Shown: positions 1-9,295, numbered from the stretch's first letter. The stretch: 64,000 nt of DNA from Streptomyces sp. R44 (GCF_041053105.1 NZ_CP163444.1:1426001-1490000); one strand, 5' to 3'. Numbers and translations: made by a program. The notes: a model not told the origin generated them from the letters alone.

Positions 1-685
1 CGTCGAGGCCGCCGGCGGCCTGGGTCATGCGGTGGGCGAGGGTCAGCAGCCGTGCGTCCCCGTCCTCGACCTGCTGCTGGGCGGTGCGGCGCAGTTCGGC
101 GAGGCGTTCCTCGACGGCGGCGAAGCGGCGGGTGTCGAAGAGGCGTCCGAGGAGCTTGCCGCGGGCCTCGGCGTCGGCCCGCAGGAAGCGGGCGAAGTCG
201 CCCTGCGGAAGAAGGACGACCTGGCAGAACTGCTCCCGGCTCATGCCGACGAGCTGGGTGATCTCCTCGCCGATCTCCTGGTGGGAGCGGCTGAGGCCGG
301 CCCACTCGCCGGTGGCCGGGTCGTACGCGCGGAGCCAGGTCTGGGCCTTCTCGGTGGTGAAGCCGCCGCCGCGCTTCTTGGGCCGCTGCTGGGCCGGACG
401 GCGGGTGATCTCCAGGCGCCGGTCCCCCACGGTCAGTTCGAGGAGGACCTCGGTGTACGTGCCGACGGGGGCGTGGTCGCTGCGCAGGGTGGCGCCGCGG
501 GTCTGGCGCTCGCCGGGCACGCTCCCGTACAGGGCGAAGCAGACGGCGTCGAGGACGGAGGTCTTGCCGGCGCCGGTCGGCCCGTGGAGGAGGAAGAGCC
601 CGGCGGAGGACAGGGCGTCGAAGTCGATCCGCTGCGTGGTGCCGAACGGCCCGAACGCGGTGATCTCCAGGCGGTGCAGCCTCAC
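1..685 (-). CDS. sbcC: SbcC nuclease ATPase subunit, N-terminal part (runs off window)
   Basis: ABC/SMC-like ATPase subunit of the SbcCD double-strand nuclease, which trims hairpins and blocked DNA ends. Only the first 228 codons are inside the window. The N-terminus reads MRLHRLEITAFGPFG, typical of SbcC/Rad50, and a Walker A motif (HGPTGAGKTS) lies near residues 34-43, followed by the Q-loop region (GMSREQFCQVVLLPQGDF). The GTG start at 685 overlaps the stop of sbcD in a GTGA arrangement, so the two are probably translationally coupled. Family assignment is firm; the coiled coil and Walker B lie outside the window. Confidence 0.93.
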   Translation of the reverse strand, partial: MRLHRLEITAFGPFGTTQRIDFDALSSAGLFLLHGPTGAGKTSVLDAVCFALYGSVPGERQTRGATLRSDHAPVGTYTEVLLELTVGDRRLEITRRPAQQRPKKRGGGFTTEKAQTWLRAYDPATGEWAGLSRSHQEIGEEITQLVGMSREQFCQVVLLPQGDFARFLRADAEARGKLLGRLFDTRRFAAVEERLAELRRTAQQQVEDGDARLLTLAHRMTQAAGGLD

Positions 686-1860
686 CGGCCCACCTCGCGC
701 TCGGCCGTGTCGACGCGGACGTCGTCGAACGCCCCGTACAGGACGGCCCGTTCGGCACCGTCGAGGGCGGCTCCGCCGCGGACGTGGGCCACGAAGTCCT
801 CCGCGATCTGCTGGTCGCTGCGGTCCCGGAGCCGCTGGGCGTAGGAGGCGCCGGTGTCGTCACCGGTCCGCTCGGGGTCGAAGACCAGATGGAGGGTGTG
901 CGGGAAGCGTTCGGTGAGCCGCGCCATGGGCTCGGCGGGGCGCACGGGGTCGGTGAGGGTGGCCTCGACCCAGGACTGCTCGTGCGGGGCGAGCGCGGGG
1001 TCGTCGAGGAGGTCGTCGAGCCGGCCGCGGATGCGGGCGAGGGGGCGCGGAACGGGGCAGTCGAGCCGTACGTCGCCGGTGATCGTCCCGTCGGGACCGC
1101 TGGGGCCCAGGTCGATCAGCCACATCGTCTTGCGGTGGTCGGCCTCGGAGAAGGAGTAGGCGAGCGGCGAGCCGGAGTAGCGGACGCGCGGGCTGAGGGT
1201 CTGACTGCCGTGGAGGTGGCCGAGGGCGACGTAGTCGACGCCGTCGAAGATCCCGGTGGGGACGGCGGCGACACCGCCGACGGTGATGTCCCGCTCGCTG
1301 TCGCTGGGGGCGCCGCCCGCGACGAAGGCGTGGGCGAGGACGACGGAGCGGGTCCCGGCGGGCCGCCCGGCGAGGTCGGCGCGGACCCGGTCCATGGCGG
1401 CGGCGAGGACCGCCTCGTGGCCGGCCTTCTCGGCGCCGAGCCGCTCGCGGACGAGTGCGGGTTCGAGATAGGGCAGCCCGTAGAGGGCGACCTCGCCGTG
1501 CGCGTCGGAGAGGACGACGGGGGTGCCGATGCCGTCGGGGTCGGTACGGAGGTGGATGCCGGCCCGTTCGATGAGGCCGGCGCCGACGCCGAGCCGGCGG
1601 GCCGAGTCGTGGTTGCCGGAGATCATGACGGTGGGCACCCCGGCCTCGGCGAGGCGGTGCAGCGCGGTGTCGAAGAGCTCGACCGCGGGCAGCGGGGGCA
1701 CGGCCCGGTCGTAGACGTCCCCGGCGACGAGGACGGCGTCCACGTCGTGCGCGTGGACGGTCGCCACGAGGTGGTCGAGGAAGGCGGCCTGGGCTTCGAG
1801 GAGGCCGACGCGGTGGAAGGACCGGCCGAGATGCCAGTCCGAGGTGTGCAGGAGCCTCAC
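682..1860 (-). CDS. sbcD: SbcD exonuclease subunit
   Basis: Metallophosphoesterase partner of SbcC, carrying the Mn-dependent 3'-5' exonuclease and hairpin endonuclease active site. The 392-aa product has the calcineurin-like motifs in order: DWHLG near residue 8, GDVYDRA near 48, GNHDS near 82 and GHLHGS near 213, followed by the SbcD C-terminal domain. Length is normal for the family. It overlaps sbcC by four bases and is first in the operon; an unusual 13-bp tandem repeat array lies just upstream of its start. Confidence 0.95.
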   Translation of the reverse strand: MRLLHTSDWHLGRSFHRVGLLEAQAAFLDHLVATVHAHDVDAVLVAGDVYDRAVPPLPAVELFDTALHRLAEAGVPTVMISGNHDSARRLGVGAGLIERAGIHLRTDPDGIGTPVVLSDAHGEVALYGLPYLEPALVRERLGAEKAGHEAVLAAAMDRVRADLAGRPAGTRSVVLAHAFVAGGAPSDSERDITVGGVAAVPTGIFDGVDYVALGHLHGSQTLSPRVRYSGSPLAYSFSEADHRKTMWLIDLGPSGPDGTITGDVRLDCPVPRPLARIRGRLDDLLDDPALAPHEQSWVEATLTDPVRPAEPMARLTERFPHTLHLVFDPERTGDDTGASYAQRLRDRSDQQIAEDFVAHVRGGAALDGAERAVLYGAFDDVRVDTAEREVGR

Positions 1861-1944
1861 GATGCCGTCCCACCCCGCATGTGCCCCGCTCCTCGCCGCC
1901 GGTTCCCGTTGATGCGCGCTTCGCCGCCGCGTCGATGCCGCTTC

Positions 1945-2022
1945 GATGCGCGCTTGCGCTGCGCGCTTCCGTTGCGCGCTTCAGTTGTGCGCTTTCGTTG
2001 CGCGCTTCGGTTGTGCGCCCAC
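1945..2022. repeat. 13-bp tandem repeat array, six copies
   Basis: Six consecutive 13-bp units (for example GTTGCGCGCTTCA, GTTGTGCGCTTTC, GTTGCGCGCTTCG) run without gaps. A seventh related unit sits at 1911-1923 and a partial one at 1934-1944. The 13-bp period is not a multiple of three and the array lies in the 261-bp gap between sbcD and the IMPACT-family gene, so it is non-coding. Function unknown. Confidence 0.85.
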
Positions 2023-2121
2023 CACGCTATCCCGAGCGGGAGGGTGGGCGGGGCGGGTCCACGCGCGCGCGTGGGGCGGTCCCTGGTGCGGGGGCGGCTT
2101 CGGCACGTCAGGTGTGACGCA

Positions 2122-2748
2122 TCACGCGTCCCCGTACGCCTCGCCGCCGAGTTCGAAGGAGGCCGTGCCCGCGGTGGCGTCGGCGAGCCAGCCGCGGAAG
2201 GCGGGGACGTCCGCGTCCGGGAGGCCGATCTCGATCGTCACGGCGTCGGCGTACCGCACGTCGCGGACGGCGCGGCCGGTGGCCCGGAGATCGTTCTCCA
2301 GCTTGCCCGCGCGCTGGTGGTCGACGGTGACGGTGGCGAGCCGGAAGCGCTGCCGGGTGACGGTGCCGAGCGCGTCGATCGCCTCGCCGACCACCCCGCC
2401 GTACGCGCGGATCAGACCGCCGGCGCCGAGCTTCACGCCGCCGTAGTAGCGGGTGACGACGGCGGCTACGTACCGCATGTCGCGGCGCAGCAGCATCTGG
2501 AGCATGGGGACGCCGGCCGTGCCGCCGGGCTCGCCGTCGTCGCTGGCCTTCTGTACGGAGGCGTCGGCGCCGAGGACGTACGCGAAGCAGTTGTGGGTGG
2601 CGGTCGGGTGCTCCCGGCGGATCCGCGCGACGAACTCCTGCGCCTCCCGCTCGTCGGCGACGGGCGCGAGCGCGCAGAGGAAGCGCGAGCGGTTGATCTC
2701 GGTCTCGTGCACACCCTCGCGGGCCGGCGTGCGGTACTGCTCCTGCAT
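2122..2748 (-). CDS. YigZ/IMPACT family protein
   Basis: Member of the UPF0029/IMPACT family (bacterial YigZ), 208 aa. The N-terminal half carries the family signatures HNCFAYVLG, SDDGEPGGTAG and VTRYYGGVKLGAGGLIRAY, and the C-terminal part matches the small DUF1949-like ferredoxin-fold domain. In eukaryotes IMPACT binds GCN1 and dampens stress kinases; the bacterial role is poorly defined, with a link to translation assumed. It starts 9 bp downstream of the PucR-type regulator gene and is probably co-transcribed with it. Confidence 0.9.
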   Translation of the reverse strand: MQEQYRTPAREGVHETEINRSRFLCALAPVADEREAQEFVARIRREHPTATHNCFAYVLGADASVQKASDDGEPGGTAGVPMLQMLLRRDMRYVAAVVTRYYGGVKLGAGGLIRAYGGVVGEAIDALGTVTRQRFRLATVTVDHQRAGKLENDLRATGRAVRDVRYADAVTIEIGLPDADVPAFRGWLADATAGTASFELGGEAYGDA

Positions 2749-2757
2749 CCGACCAGC

Positions 2758-4152
2758 CTACGTTCCGCCGGGCCCGGGCTCTGCGGCGGTGGCGTCGAGG
2801 CCCGCTTCGAGGCCCGCTTCGGGGGCGGCCGCCTCGGGGGCGAGTCCGGCGTACGGGAGGGCGCGGAGCGCCAGCGCCCAGCCGAGGCGGGCCTCGCCGG
2901 ACTCGCTGGAGCGGCCGGTGAGCTCCGCGATGCGGCCGATGCGGTTGAGGACGGTGTTGCGGTGACAGTAGAGCTGTTCAGCGGCCCGGGAGGCCGAGCA
3001 GCCGTGGTCGAGCCAGGCTCCGAGGGTGGTGAGGAGCGCCGCCCGCTCGCCGCCGGTGGCGAGCACCGGCCCGAGGTGGACGGTGACGATCCGCTCGGCG
3101 ATGTCGGCCCGCCCGCTGAGCAGCACCTCGGCCAGACGGTCGTCGAAGACGGCGGCCTCGCCGCCGCCGGCGGGGAGGGTACGGAGGGTCTGCTCGGCGA
3201 GCCGGAGCGCGCGGCCGGCCTGGGAGAGGCGTTCGAACTCCGGGGAGACCCCCGCGGTGGCGCCGGTCCGCTCGCGCAGCGCGGCGAGCAGGGTCCGTAC
3301 GGCCGGGTCGGCACCGCGGCCCGTCACGGTCCCCGGCCGTCCGCCGTGGACGACACGACAGGGCAGCCGGACGATGCCCGCGTAGCGGCCGGAGCGGGGC
3401 CGCCAGAAGGACCACATGCCCTGCGCCTCCAGGGCGGGCGCGGGGTGCGGCGGGGCGGCCGGGTCCTGCGCGGCGACCACGACCACGTACCGGTCGACGG
3501 CGGGCACGCCGAGCGCGGCCGCCGCGGCGGAGGCGACGGCCGGGTCGTCGGCGCGGCCGTCGAGCAGGGCCTCGAAGAGGGCGACGCGGCGGGTGTCCCG
3601 GCGGCTCTGCAGCTCCAGCTGGGCGATCCGGTACGCGTCGGCCATCGCGACCGAGTAGTGGTCGATGGTCTCCCAGACCTCGCTCGCCATGTCGAGTTCG
3701 AGGTCCCGGCTGTCGGACTGGCGTCCGGCCCGGCTCCGGAGGTGCTCGGCCATGACCTGCCACAGGACCCGGCCGCCGCGCCGGTAGGCCTGGAGCACGG
3801 TGTCGAGCGGGACGCCCTGCTCGGCGCGGCGGCGGCCGGTCTCGCGGGCCGCCCGCTCGGAGTCGCCGCCGGTCGGCGGGAGGCCGCCGAAGTCCTCCAG
3901 GGCCCGCCGGAGGTTGTCGCGGCAGATCTCCCAGAGGTCCTCGCGGGTGACGGGCGTGTCCGAGGCGTAGGTACCGGAGTGGGCGCGGATGTCGTCGACG
4001 GCGCGGTCGGTGAGCCGGTCGACGTCGGCGAGCATCGCCGTGGCCAGGGAGCGGCGCAGTGCCCCGGAGCCGCCGGAGGCGCCGAGGGGGGTGGGGGTGC
4101 CGCCGGCGCGGGCCGCTCCGGGCTCGCCGGCGGTGGCCGGGCTGTGCGTCAT
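2758..4152 (-). CDS. PucR/CdaR-type transcriptional regulator
   Basis: A 464-aa protein (from the ATG at 4152; an in-frame GTG at 4161 is possible) with the layout of actinobacterial PucR-like regulators: an N-terminal all-helical region, a central GGDEF-like fold and a C-terminal winged helix-turn-helix (CSASRAAEQLYCHRNTVLNR) in roughly the last 75 residues. Such proteins usually activate catabolic or stress genes after sensing a small molecule. It diverges from the acyl-CoA ligase gene at 4352, a plausible target. The effector cannot be predicted. Confidence 0.85.
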   Translation of the reverse strand: MTHSPATAGEPGAARAGGTPTPLGASGGSGALRRSLATAMLADVDRLTDRAVDDIRAHSGTYASDTPVTREDLWEICRDNLRRALEDFGGLPPTGGDSERAARETGRRRAEQGVPLDTVLQAYRRGGRVLWQVMAEHLRSRAGRQSDSRDLELDMASEVWETIDHYSVAMADAYRIAQLELQSRRDTRRVALFEALLDGRADDPAVASAAAAALGVPAVDRYVVVVAAQDPAAPPHPAPALEAQGMWSFWRPRSGRYAGIVRLPCRVVHGGRPGTVTGRGADPAVRTLLAALRERTGATAGVSPEFERLSQAGRALRLAEQTLRTLPAGGGEAAVFDDRLAEVLLSGRADIAERIVTVHLGPVLATGGERAALLTTLGAWLDHGCSASRAAEQLYCHRNTVLNRIGRIAELTGRSSESGEARLGWALALRALPYAGLAPEAAAPEAGLEAGLDATAAEPGPGGT

Positions 4153-4351
4153 GGCTCGCACGGTAACGCCGGGATTTGGCGATTGCCACGGGCCGGGCGC
4201 GACGGCGGGGCCGCTGCCCAGCTCGGCCGGCCGCATGGTGGGCATCTGCACATGGCGTCCGGCTCGCCCCGCGCAGGATTCTGTGCGGTGTCAGCCGATC
4301 GTCGACAGCGCCGTCACCTCCGCTGTTGCCGCCGTGTCCCTGGAGCGTGTC

Positions 4352-5838
4352 ATGTCACTGAGCGTCGCCGGCGTGCTGGGCGAGTCCGCCCGCCTCTTCC
4401 CCGACCGGATCGCGGTCGTCGAGGGCGCGACCCGGCTCACCTACCGGGAGTTGTGGACGGAGGCGCTGCGCTGCGCGGCGGGCCTGCGGGAGGCGGGGGT
4501 GAAGCCGGGTGACCGGCTCGCGGTGCTGCTCCCGAACACGTCCGAGTTCCCGCGGGTGTACTACGGGGCGCTCGCGGCCGGTGCGACGGTCGTGCCGGTG
4601 CACGCGCTGCTCGTCGCCGACGAGGTGCGGTACGTCCTGGAGCACAGCGGCGCGGTCGGCATCGTGAGCGGCGGGCCGCTGTGGCCGGTGGCGGACGAGG
4701 CCGCGCGGGCCGCCGGGGTGCGGGCCTTCCAGGGCGCGCCGTCGGCCCCGGAGCCGCTGGCCGCGCCCGAGCCGGCCGAGCCTTCGGACACGGCCGTGAT
4801 CCTCTACACGAGCGGGACGACGGGCCGCCCCAAGGGCGCCCTCCTCACCCATCTCAACATCGTCATGACGCGTCCGTGACCTCGCAGGACCTGCTCGGCC
4901 TCGGCGCGGGCGACGTGGTCCTCGGCTGTCTGCCGCTCTTCCACAGCTACGGCCAGACCTGCGCGATGAACGGGACGCTCCGGCAGGGCGCGACGCTCGT
5001 CCTCATGCCCCGGTTCAGCGGTCCCGCGGCTCTCCGGGTGCTGGTCGACGAGGGCGTGACGGTCTTCATGGGCGTCCCGACGATGTACCACGCCCTGGTG
5101 GAGGCGGCCGCGGCCTCCGCGCCGCGTCCGGAGGCCCTGCGGGCCGCCGTGTCGGGCGGCGCGGCGCTGCCGGTCGCCGTCCTGGAGCGCTTCGAGGAGA
5201 CCTTCGGCACCCAGGTCCTGGAGGGGTACGGCCTGACGGAGACCTCCCCGGTCGCCACCTTCAACCAGCCGCACATCGGCCGCAGGCCCGGGACCGTCGG
5301 TCACCCGGTCCGGGGCGTCGAGGTGGGGATCGCGGACGCGGCCGTCGAGGGGCGGATCCGGCTGCTCGGGGACGGCGAGACCGGCGAGGTCGTGGTGCGC
5401 GGGCACAACGTCTTCGCCGGCTACCTCGACGACCCCGGGGCGACGGCCGCCGCGATCGTGGACGGCTGGTTCCGCACGGGCGACCTGGGCGTCCGGGACG
5501 CGGACGGCTTCCTGCGGATCGTGGACCGCAAGAAGGACCTGGTCATCCGGGGCGGCTTCAACATCTACCCGCGCGAGGTCGAGGAGGTCCTGGTGCGCCA
5601 CCCCTCGGTCTCGCAGGTCGCGGTGATCGGCGTCCCCGACGAGGCGAAGGGCGAGGAGGTGTGCGCGGTGGTGGTACGCCGGGCCGGCGCCGCCCCGCTC
5701 TCCGAGGAGGAGCTCGTGGAGTGGTCGCGGGAGCGCCTCGGCCGCCACAAGTACCCCCGGATCGTGCGCTTCGTCGAGGAGCTGCCGCTCGGCCCGACCG
5801 GCAAGGTCCTCAAGCGCGCGCTGGTGTCGCGGGGTTGA
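4352..5838 (+). pseudogene. Long-chain fatty acid-CoA ligase, disrupted by a one-base deletion
   Basis: Adenylate-forming enzyme of the fatty-acyl-CoA synthetase family. The first 172 codons (frame of 4352) carry the AMP-binding P-loop YTSGTTGRPKG at about residues 152-162. The frame then ends at a TGA, while the rest of the protein continues in the next frame (ASVTSQDLLGLGAGD, then GYGLTETSP, GWFRTGDLG, DRKKDLVIRGGFNIYP and C-terminal PLGPTGKVLKR). Adding one A in the ATGACGCG stretch at about 4864-4868 restores an uninterrupted 495-aa protein. Either a recent null mutation or a sequencing error; all core motifs are otherwise intact. Confidence 0.88.
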
Positions 5839-5907
5839 CCGGAGGCCCCGCCCTGACCGCATGATCTGGACGGTGCGTCACCGTCCACCCTGAGAAAAGG
5901 TGAATCG

Positions 5908-7407
5908 ATGTCGGAGCACGTCGCTGAACACGTCCAGGACGGTCCCGGGGTCCGCACGCGGAACGGAGTCCTGCGGGGCAGTCTGAAGGACGACGTGGCG
6001 GCCTTCCTCGGAATCCCTTACGCGCAGGCCCCGTTCGGGGCGCTGCGGTTCCGGGCGCCGGAGCCGGTGGAGCCCTGGGAAGGGGTACGGGAGGCCACCG
6101 CGTTCGGACCGACGGCGCCCAAGCGCGCGTACGCCCCGCCGCTCGACGCGCTGCTCCCCGACCCCGGGGTCGCGGGCGACGACTGCCTCAACCTCAACGT
6201 GTGGGCTCCCTGGCCCGCCGCCGGTCCCGGCGGTGGCGGTCCCGGCGACGGCGGGCGTGCCGTCATGGTCTGGATCCACGGCGGGTCGCTGATCCACGGC
6301 TCGTCGGCGGTCCCCGTCTACGACGGCACCGCCTTCGCCCGGGACGGCGTGGTGCTCGTCTCGGTCAACTACCGGCTCGGCATCGAGGGGTTCGGGGTCT
6401 TCCCCGACGCGCCGGCCAATCTCGGTCTGCGCGACCAGATCGCCGCACTGGCCTGGGTCCGGGAGAACATCGAGGCCTTCGGCGGGGACCCGGAGCGGGT
6501 CACCGTGTTCGGCGAGTCGGCCGGGGCGATCTCGATCGCCGCCCTGCTGGCCTCGCCGTCGGCGAAGGGCCTGTTCCGGCGGGCCGTGATCCAGAGCGGG
6601 GCGCCGAGCGCCCGGTCGATCGACGTCGCCCGGAGGACGACGGAGGCGATCGCCGCCCGGCTCAAGGTGCCGGCGACGGCGGAGGCGTTCGCGCGCGTGG
6701 ACCGGGAGCAGCTGCTCGCGGCGCAGACCGCGGTGACGGGCAAGGGCAATCCGGTGCTCAGCAGCCACACCTTCCACATCGCCGTGGACGGCGACGTCCT
6801 GCCGGACCATCCCGGGGACCTGCTCGCGGACGGCGCTTCGGCGGACGTGGAGCTGCTGATGGGCACGAACACGGACGAGTACCGGCTGTGGTTCGTGCCG
6901 GGCGGGCACACCGAACGGGTGGGGTCCCTGGTGCAGCGGCTCCTGCTCCGCAGGGGGCGGATATCGCCCCGTGTGGCGAAGGTGTACCGGGCGGAGCGGC
7001 CGCAGGAGAAGCCGGGCGAGGTCCTGGGCGTGCTCGCGGCGGACAAGCTGCTGCGGATCCCGCAGAACATGTACGCGGACGCCCGGCTGAGCGGCGGGGC
7101 CGCCGCGACGTATCTGTACGAGTTCGGCTGGCCCTCCCCCGTCCTCGACCTCCGCGCCTGTCACGCGCTCGAACTCGGCTTCGTCTTCGACACGCTCGGC
7201 CTGCCGGAGACCCGCGCGCTGACGGGCCCGGACGCGCCGCAGGAGCTGGCGTCGGCGATGCACGCGGCCTGGGTGGCGTTCGCGAAGACCGGCGACCCGG
7301 GCTGGCGCCCGTGGGACCCGGCCCGCCCGGTGATGACCTTCGGCCCGGGCCTGCCGTCCCTGGTCGAGGCGCCGCGGGAGGCCGAACGGCGGGCGTGGGA
7401 GGGGTGA
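5908..7407 (+). CDS. Type B carboxylesterase
   Basis: Alpha/beta-hydrolase of the carboxylesterase/para-nitrobenzyl esterase family, 499 aa. The nucleophile Ser204 sits in GESAG; the oxyanion-hole motif is WIHGGSL (about 122-128). The acidic member is probably in GTNTDEY (about residue 325) and the histidine in DLRACHALELGF. A good Shine-Dalgarno (AGAAAAGG) precedes the ATG. There is no signal peptide, so it is probably cytoplasmic. It lies 70 bp after the acyl-CoA ligase and may be co-transcribed; the natural substrate is unknown. Confidence 0.93.
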   Translation: MSEHVAEHVQDGPGVRTRNGVLRGSLKDDVAAFLGIPYAQAPFGALRFRAPEPVEPWEGVREATAFGPTAPKRAYAPPLDALLPDPGVAGDDCLNLNVWAPWPAAGPGGGGPGDGGRAVMVWIHGGSLIHGSSAVPVYDGTAFARDGVVLVSVNYRLGIEGFGVFPDAPANLGLRDQIAALAWVRENIEAFGGDPERVTVFGESAGAISIAALLASPSAKGLFRRAVIQSGAPSARSIDVARRTTEAIAARLKVPATAEAFARVDREQLLAAQTAVTGKGNPVLSSHTFHIAVDGDVLPDHPGDLLADGASADVELLMGTNTDEYRLWFVPGGHTERVGSLVQRLLLRRGRISPRVAKVYRAERPQEKPGEVLGVLAADKLLRIPQNMYADARLSGGAAATYLYEFGWPSPVLDLRACHALELGFVFDTLGLPETRALTGPDAPQELASAMHAAWVAFAKTGDPGWRPWDPARPVMTFGPGLPSLVEAPREAERRAWEG

Positions 7408-7519
7408 CCGGCCCGTAGGGGACATCTCGGGGGCGCTCGTCCAGGCGTACGGGAATCACGGCCCGGCGCGGCTCGTTCACGTGAGGGACGGGCCGCGCCG
7501 ACGAGAGGCAGCAGAAGCG

Positions 7520-7960
7520 ATGAGCGTAGACACGACGACCACGGACCCCAGCGCGTACTCCGCGTCGGAGGCGGTGCGGCGGATCCTGACGTCCACGGGC
7601 GACACGTGGGCGGTGGTCGGGCTGTCGTCGAACCGCGCCCGTGCCGCGTACGGGGTGGCGGCGGTGCTCCAGCGCTTCGGCAAGCGGATCGTCCCGGTCC
7701 ATCCGAAGGCGGAGACGGTGCACGGCGAGCAGGGGTACGCCTCGCTGGCCGACATCCCGTTCCCGGTGGACGTCGTGGACGTCTTCGTGAACAGCGAGCT
7801 GGCGGGCGCCGTCGCGGACGAGGCCGTGGCGATCGGCGCCAAGGCGGTCTGGTTCCAGCTGGACGTCATCGACGACGAGGCCTTCACCCGGACGCGCGAG
7901 GCGGGCCTCGACATGGTCATGGACCGCTGCCCCGCGATCGAGATACCGCGCCTGGGCTGA
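7520..7960 (+). CDS. CoA-binding domain protein
   Basis: Stand-alone CoA_binding_2 (Rossmann) protein of 146 aa. The glycine-poor N-terminal strand/loop WAVVGLSSNRARAAYGVA, the strand RIVPVHPK and the C-terminal MDRCPAIEIPRLG are typical. Members are small cytosolic proteins thought to bind CoA or CoA thioesters; some homologues form part of succinyl-CoA-synthetase-like enzymes. The ATG at 7520 follows a purine-rich stretch (GAGGCAGCAGAAG). Function in the cell is not established. Confidence 0.88.
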   Translation: MSVDTTTTDPSAYSASEAVRRILTSTGDTWAVVGLSSNRARAAYGVAAVLQRFGKRIVPVHPKAETVHGEQGYASLADIPFPVDVVDVFVNSELAGAVADEAVAIGAKAVWFQLDVIDDEAFTRTREAGLDMVMDRCPAIEIPRLG

Positions 7961-7962
7961 GG

Positions 7963-7985
7963 CCCCGTCGGTTCAGCCGACGGGG
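7963..7985. terminator. Bidirectional hairpin between convergent genes
   Basis: Perfect 9-bp stem (CCCCGTCGG / CCGACGGGG) with a 5-nt loop, directly after the stop of the CoA-binding gene and overlapping the last codons of the convergent YbaK gene. It could end transcription from both sides; there is no U-tract, as is common in streptomycetes. Confidence 0.65.
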
Positions 7986-8536
7986 ACGCCGAGGCCCTCC
8001 AGGACGACGGCGCCGGGGAGTTGGGCGAAGGCCTTGCCGGGGACGATGAGCTTGCCCCGGCGACGGCCGCTGCCGATGAGGACCCACTCCGTGTCGACGA
8101 CGGCGGCGTCGACGAGGAGGGGCCAGTCGGCCGGGAGGCCGATCGGGGTGATCCCGCCGTACTCCATGCCCGTCTCGCCGGTCGCCGTGTCCATCGGGGC
8201 GAACGAGGCCTTGCGGGCGCCGAGGTGCTTGCGGACGACGCCGTTGACGTCGACGCGGGTCGCCGACTTCACGACGCACGCGGCGAGCGTCGTCGTCTCG
8301 CCGCGCTTGCCCGCGACGACCACGCAGTTGGCGGACGCGTCGAGGAGCTCGGGCCCGTGGTGCTCGACGAAGACGGCCGTGTCGGCGATGGCCGGGTCGG
8401 TGTCCACGTACACCAGCCGGTCGGCCGGGACGGGGCCTGACCAGGCGCGGACGGCGGCCGCGACGGGGTCGGTCAGCAGGTCGAGGCAGTCGGGGGCGGG
8501 CCGGGCGTCGTCAAAGTGTCCGATGGGTGCGCGCAT
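7973..8536 (-). CDS. YbaK/EbsC (aminoacyl-tRNA deacylase-like) protein
   Basis: 187-aa protein of the YbaK/ProX superfamily, which hydrolyses mischarged aminoacyl-tRNAs in trans (ProXp and YbaK types). Diagnostic stretches include CVVVAGKRGETTTLAACVV, DVNGVVRKHLGARKASFAP and the GGITPIGLP segment near the C-terminus. The ATG at 8536 (MRAPIGHFDD) is preferred to an upstream start at 8584 because conservation begins there. Which tRNA it edits cannot be told from sequence alone. Confidence 0.88.
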   Translation of the reverse strand: MRAPIGHFDDARPAPDCLDLLTDPVAAAVRAWSGPVPADRLVYVDTDPAIADTAVFVEHHGPELLDASANCVVVAGKRGETTTLAACVVKSATRVDVNGVVRKHLGARKASFAPMDTATGETGMEYGGITPIGLPADWPLLVDAAVVDTEWVLIGSGRRRGKLIVPGKAFAQLPGAVVLEGLGVPVG

Positions 8537-8678
8537 ACGCTTCACGCTAACAACCGCGAGGGGGTGGACGGCGGCCCGTCTCACCGTTCGGGCGCCGGAG
8601 TTCGGGCGTCGACACAGAGGCGCCGGAGGTCGGGCACCGGCACAGAGGCACCGGCACAGAGGCGCCGGAGTTCGGGCC

Positions 8679-9251
8679 TCAGCGTACGGGCGGGATGGAG
8701 ACGGCCATCGTCATCTCGGCCGGTTCCTCGCCGTCGTTGCGGTAGGAGTGCGCGACGTTGGCCTCGAAGACGGCGGAGGTGCCGGCCGGCAGCGGGTGCT
8801 CTTCGTCGTCCACGATCAGGGTGAGCGTCCCCGCGGTGACGTGCAGCAGCTCCACCGTGCCCTCCGGGTGCGGGTCGGAGGCGCTGCCGTCGCCCGGCAT
8901 GAGGGTCCAGGACCAGAGCTCCAGGGGGCCGCGGGCCTCGGTGCCGACCAGGAGGGTGGTGTGGCTGCCGGTGGAGGTGGACCACATGCGGACGGCCTGG
9001 TCCGGCGGGACGAGGCGGACCTGGGGGCCCTGCTCGTAGTCGAGGAGGGTCGTGATGGAGACGCCGAGGGCGTCGGCCAGCTTCACGGTGGTGCCGACGC
9101 TGGGATTGGTGCGGGCCTGCTCGATCTGGATGATCATGCCGCGGCTTACGCCCGCGCGGGTGGCGAGCGCGTCCAGGGTGAATCCCCGCTCCTTGCGCCA
9201 GCGCTTCAGGTTCCGGGCGAGCGACTGCGTGAGCTGGTCGAGGTCCGACAC
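8679..9251 (-). CDS. XRE-family regulator with cupin domain
   Basis: About 190 aa from the GTG at 9251 (a TTG at 9284 would add 11 residues but lies inside the putative operator). An N-terminal helix-turn-helix (LDALATRAGVSRGMIIQIEQ) is followed by a cupin_2 fold with HPEGTVELLHVTAG and VFEANVAHSYRN. This HTH-cupin architecture is common in small-molecule-responsive repressors. It is transcribed away from an EamA transporter gene, and a 6-bp inverted repeat between them probably serves both promoters. Ligand unknown. Confidence 0.9.
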   Translation of the reverse strand: MSDLDQLTQSLARNLKRWRKERGFTLDALATRAGVSRGMIIQIEQARTNPSVGTTVKLADALGVSITTLLDYEQGPQVRLVPPDQAVRMWSTSTGSHTTLLVGTEARGPLELWSWTLMPGDGSASDPHPEGTVELLHVTAGTLTLIVDDEEHPLPAGTSAVFEANVAHSYRNDGEEPAEMTMAVSIPPVR

Positions 9252-9277
9252 ATTCCGTCCAATATTCTGGATGACAG

Positions 9278-9295
9278 AGTTCAATGCACTGAACT
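9278..9295. promoter_or_regulatory. Inverted repeat, probable operator of XRE-cupin/EamA pair
   Basis: Perfect palindromic arms AGTTCA / TGAACT separated by 6 nt, in the short divergent region between the regulator and the transporter. The TGCACTG core recurs at about 9320-9326, suggesting a second weaker site. This fits autoregulation plus control of the transporter; binding is inferred only. Confidence 0.5.

Noticed and set aside
784..4512. Very long plus-strand open frame (over 1200 codons)
   Set aside because: It is the mirror of sbcD, the IMPACT-family gene and the PucR gene in high-GC DNA: low-complexity Gly/Ala/Val/Asp translation, no domains, and the opposite-strand genes have clear motifs.
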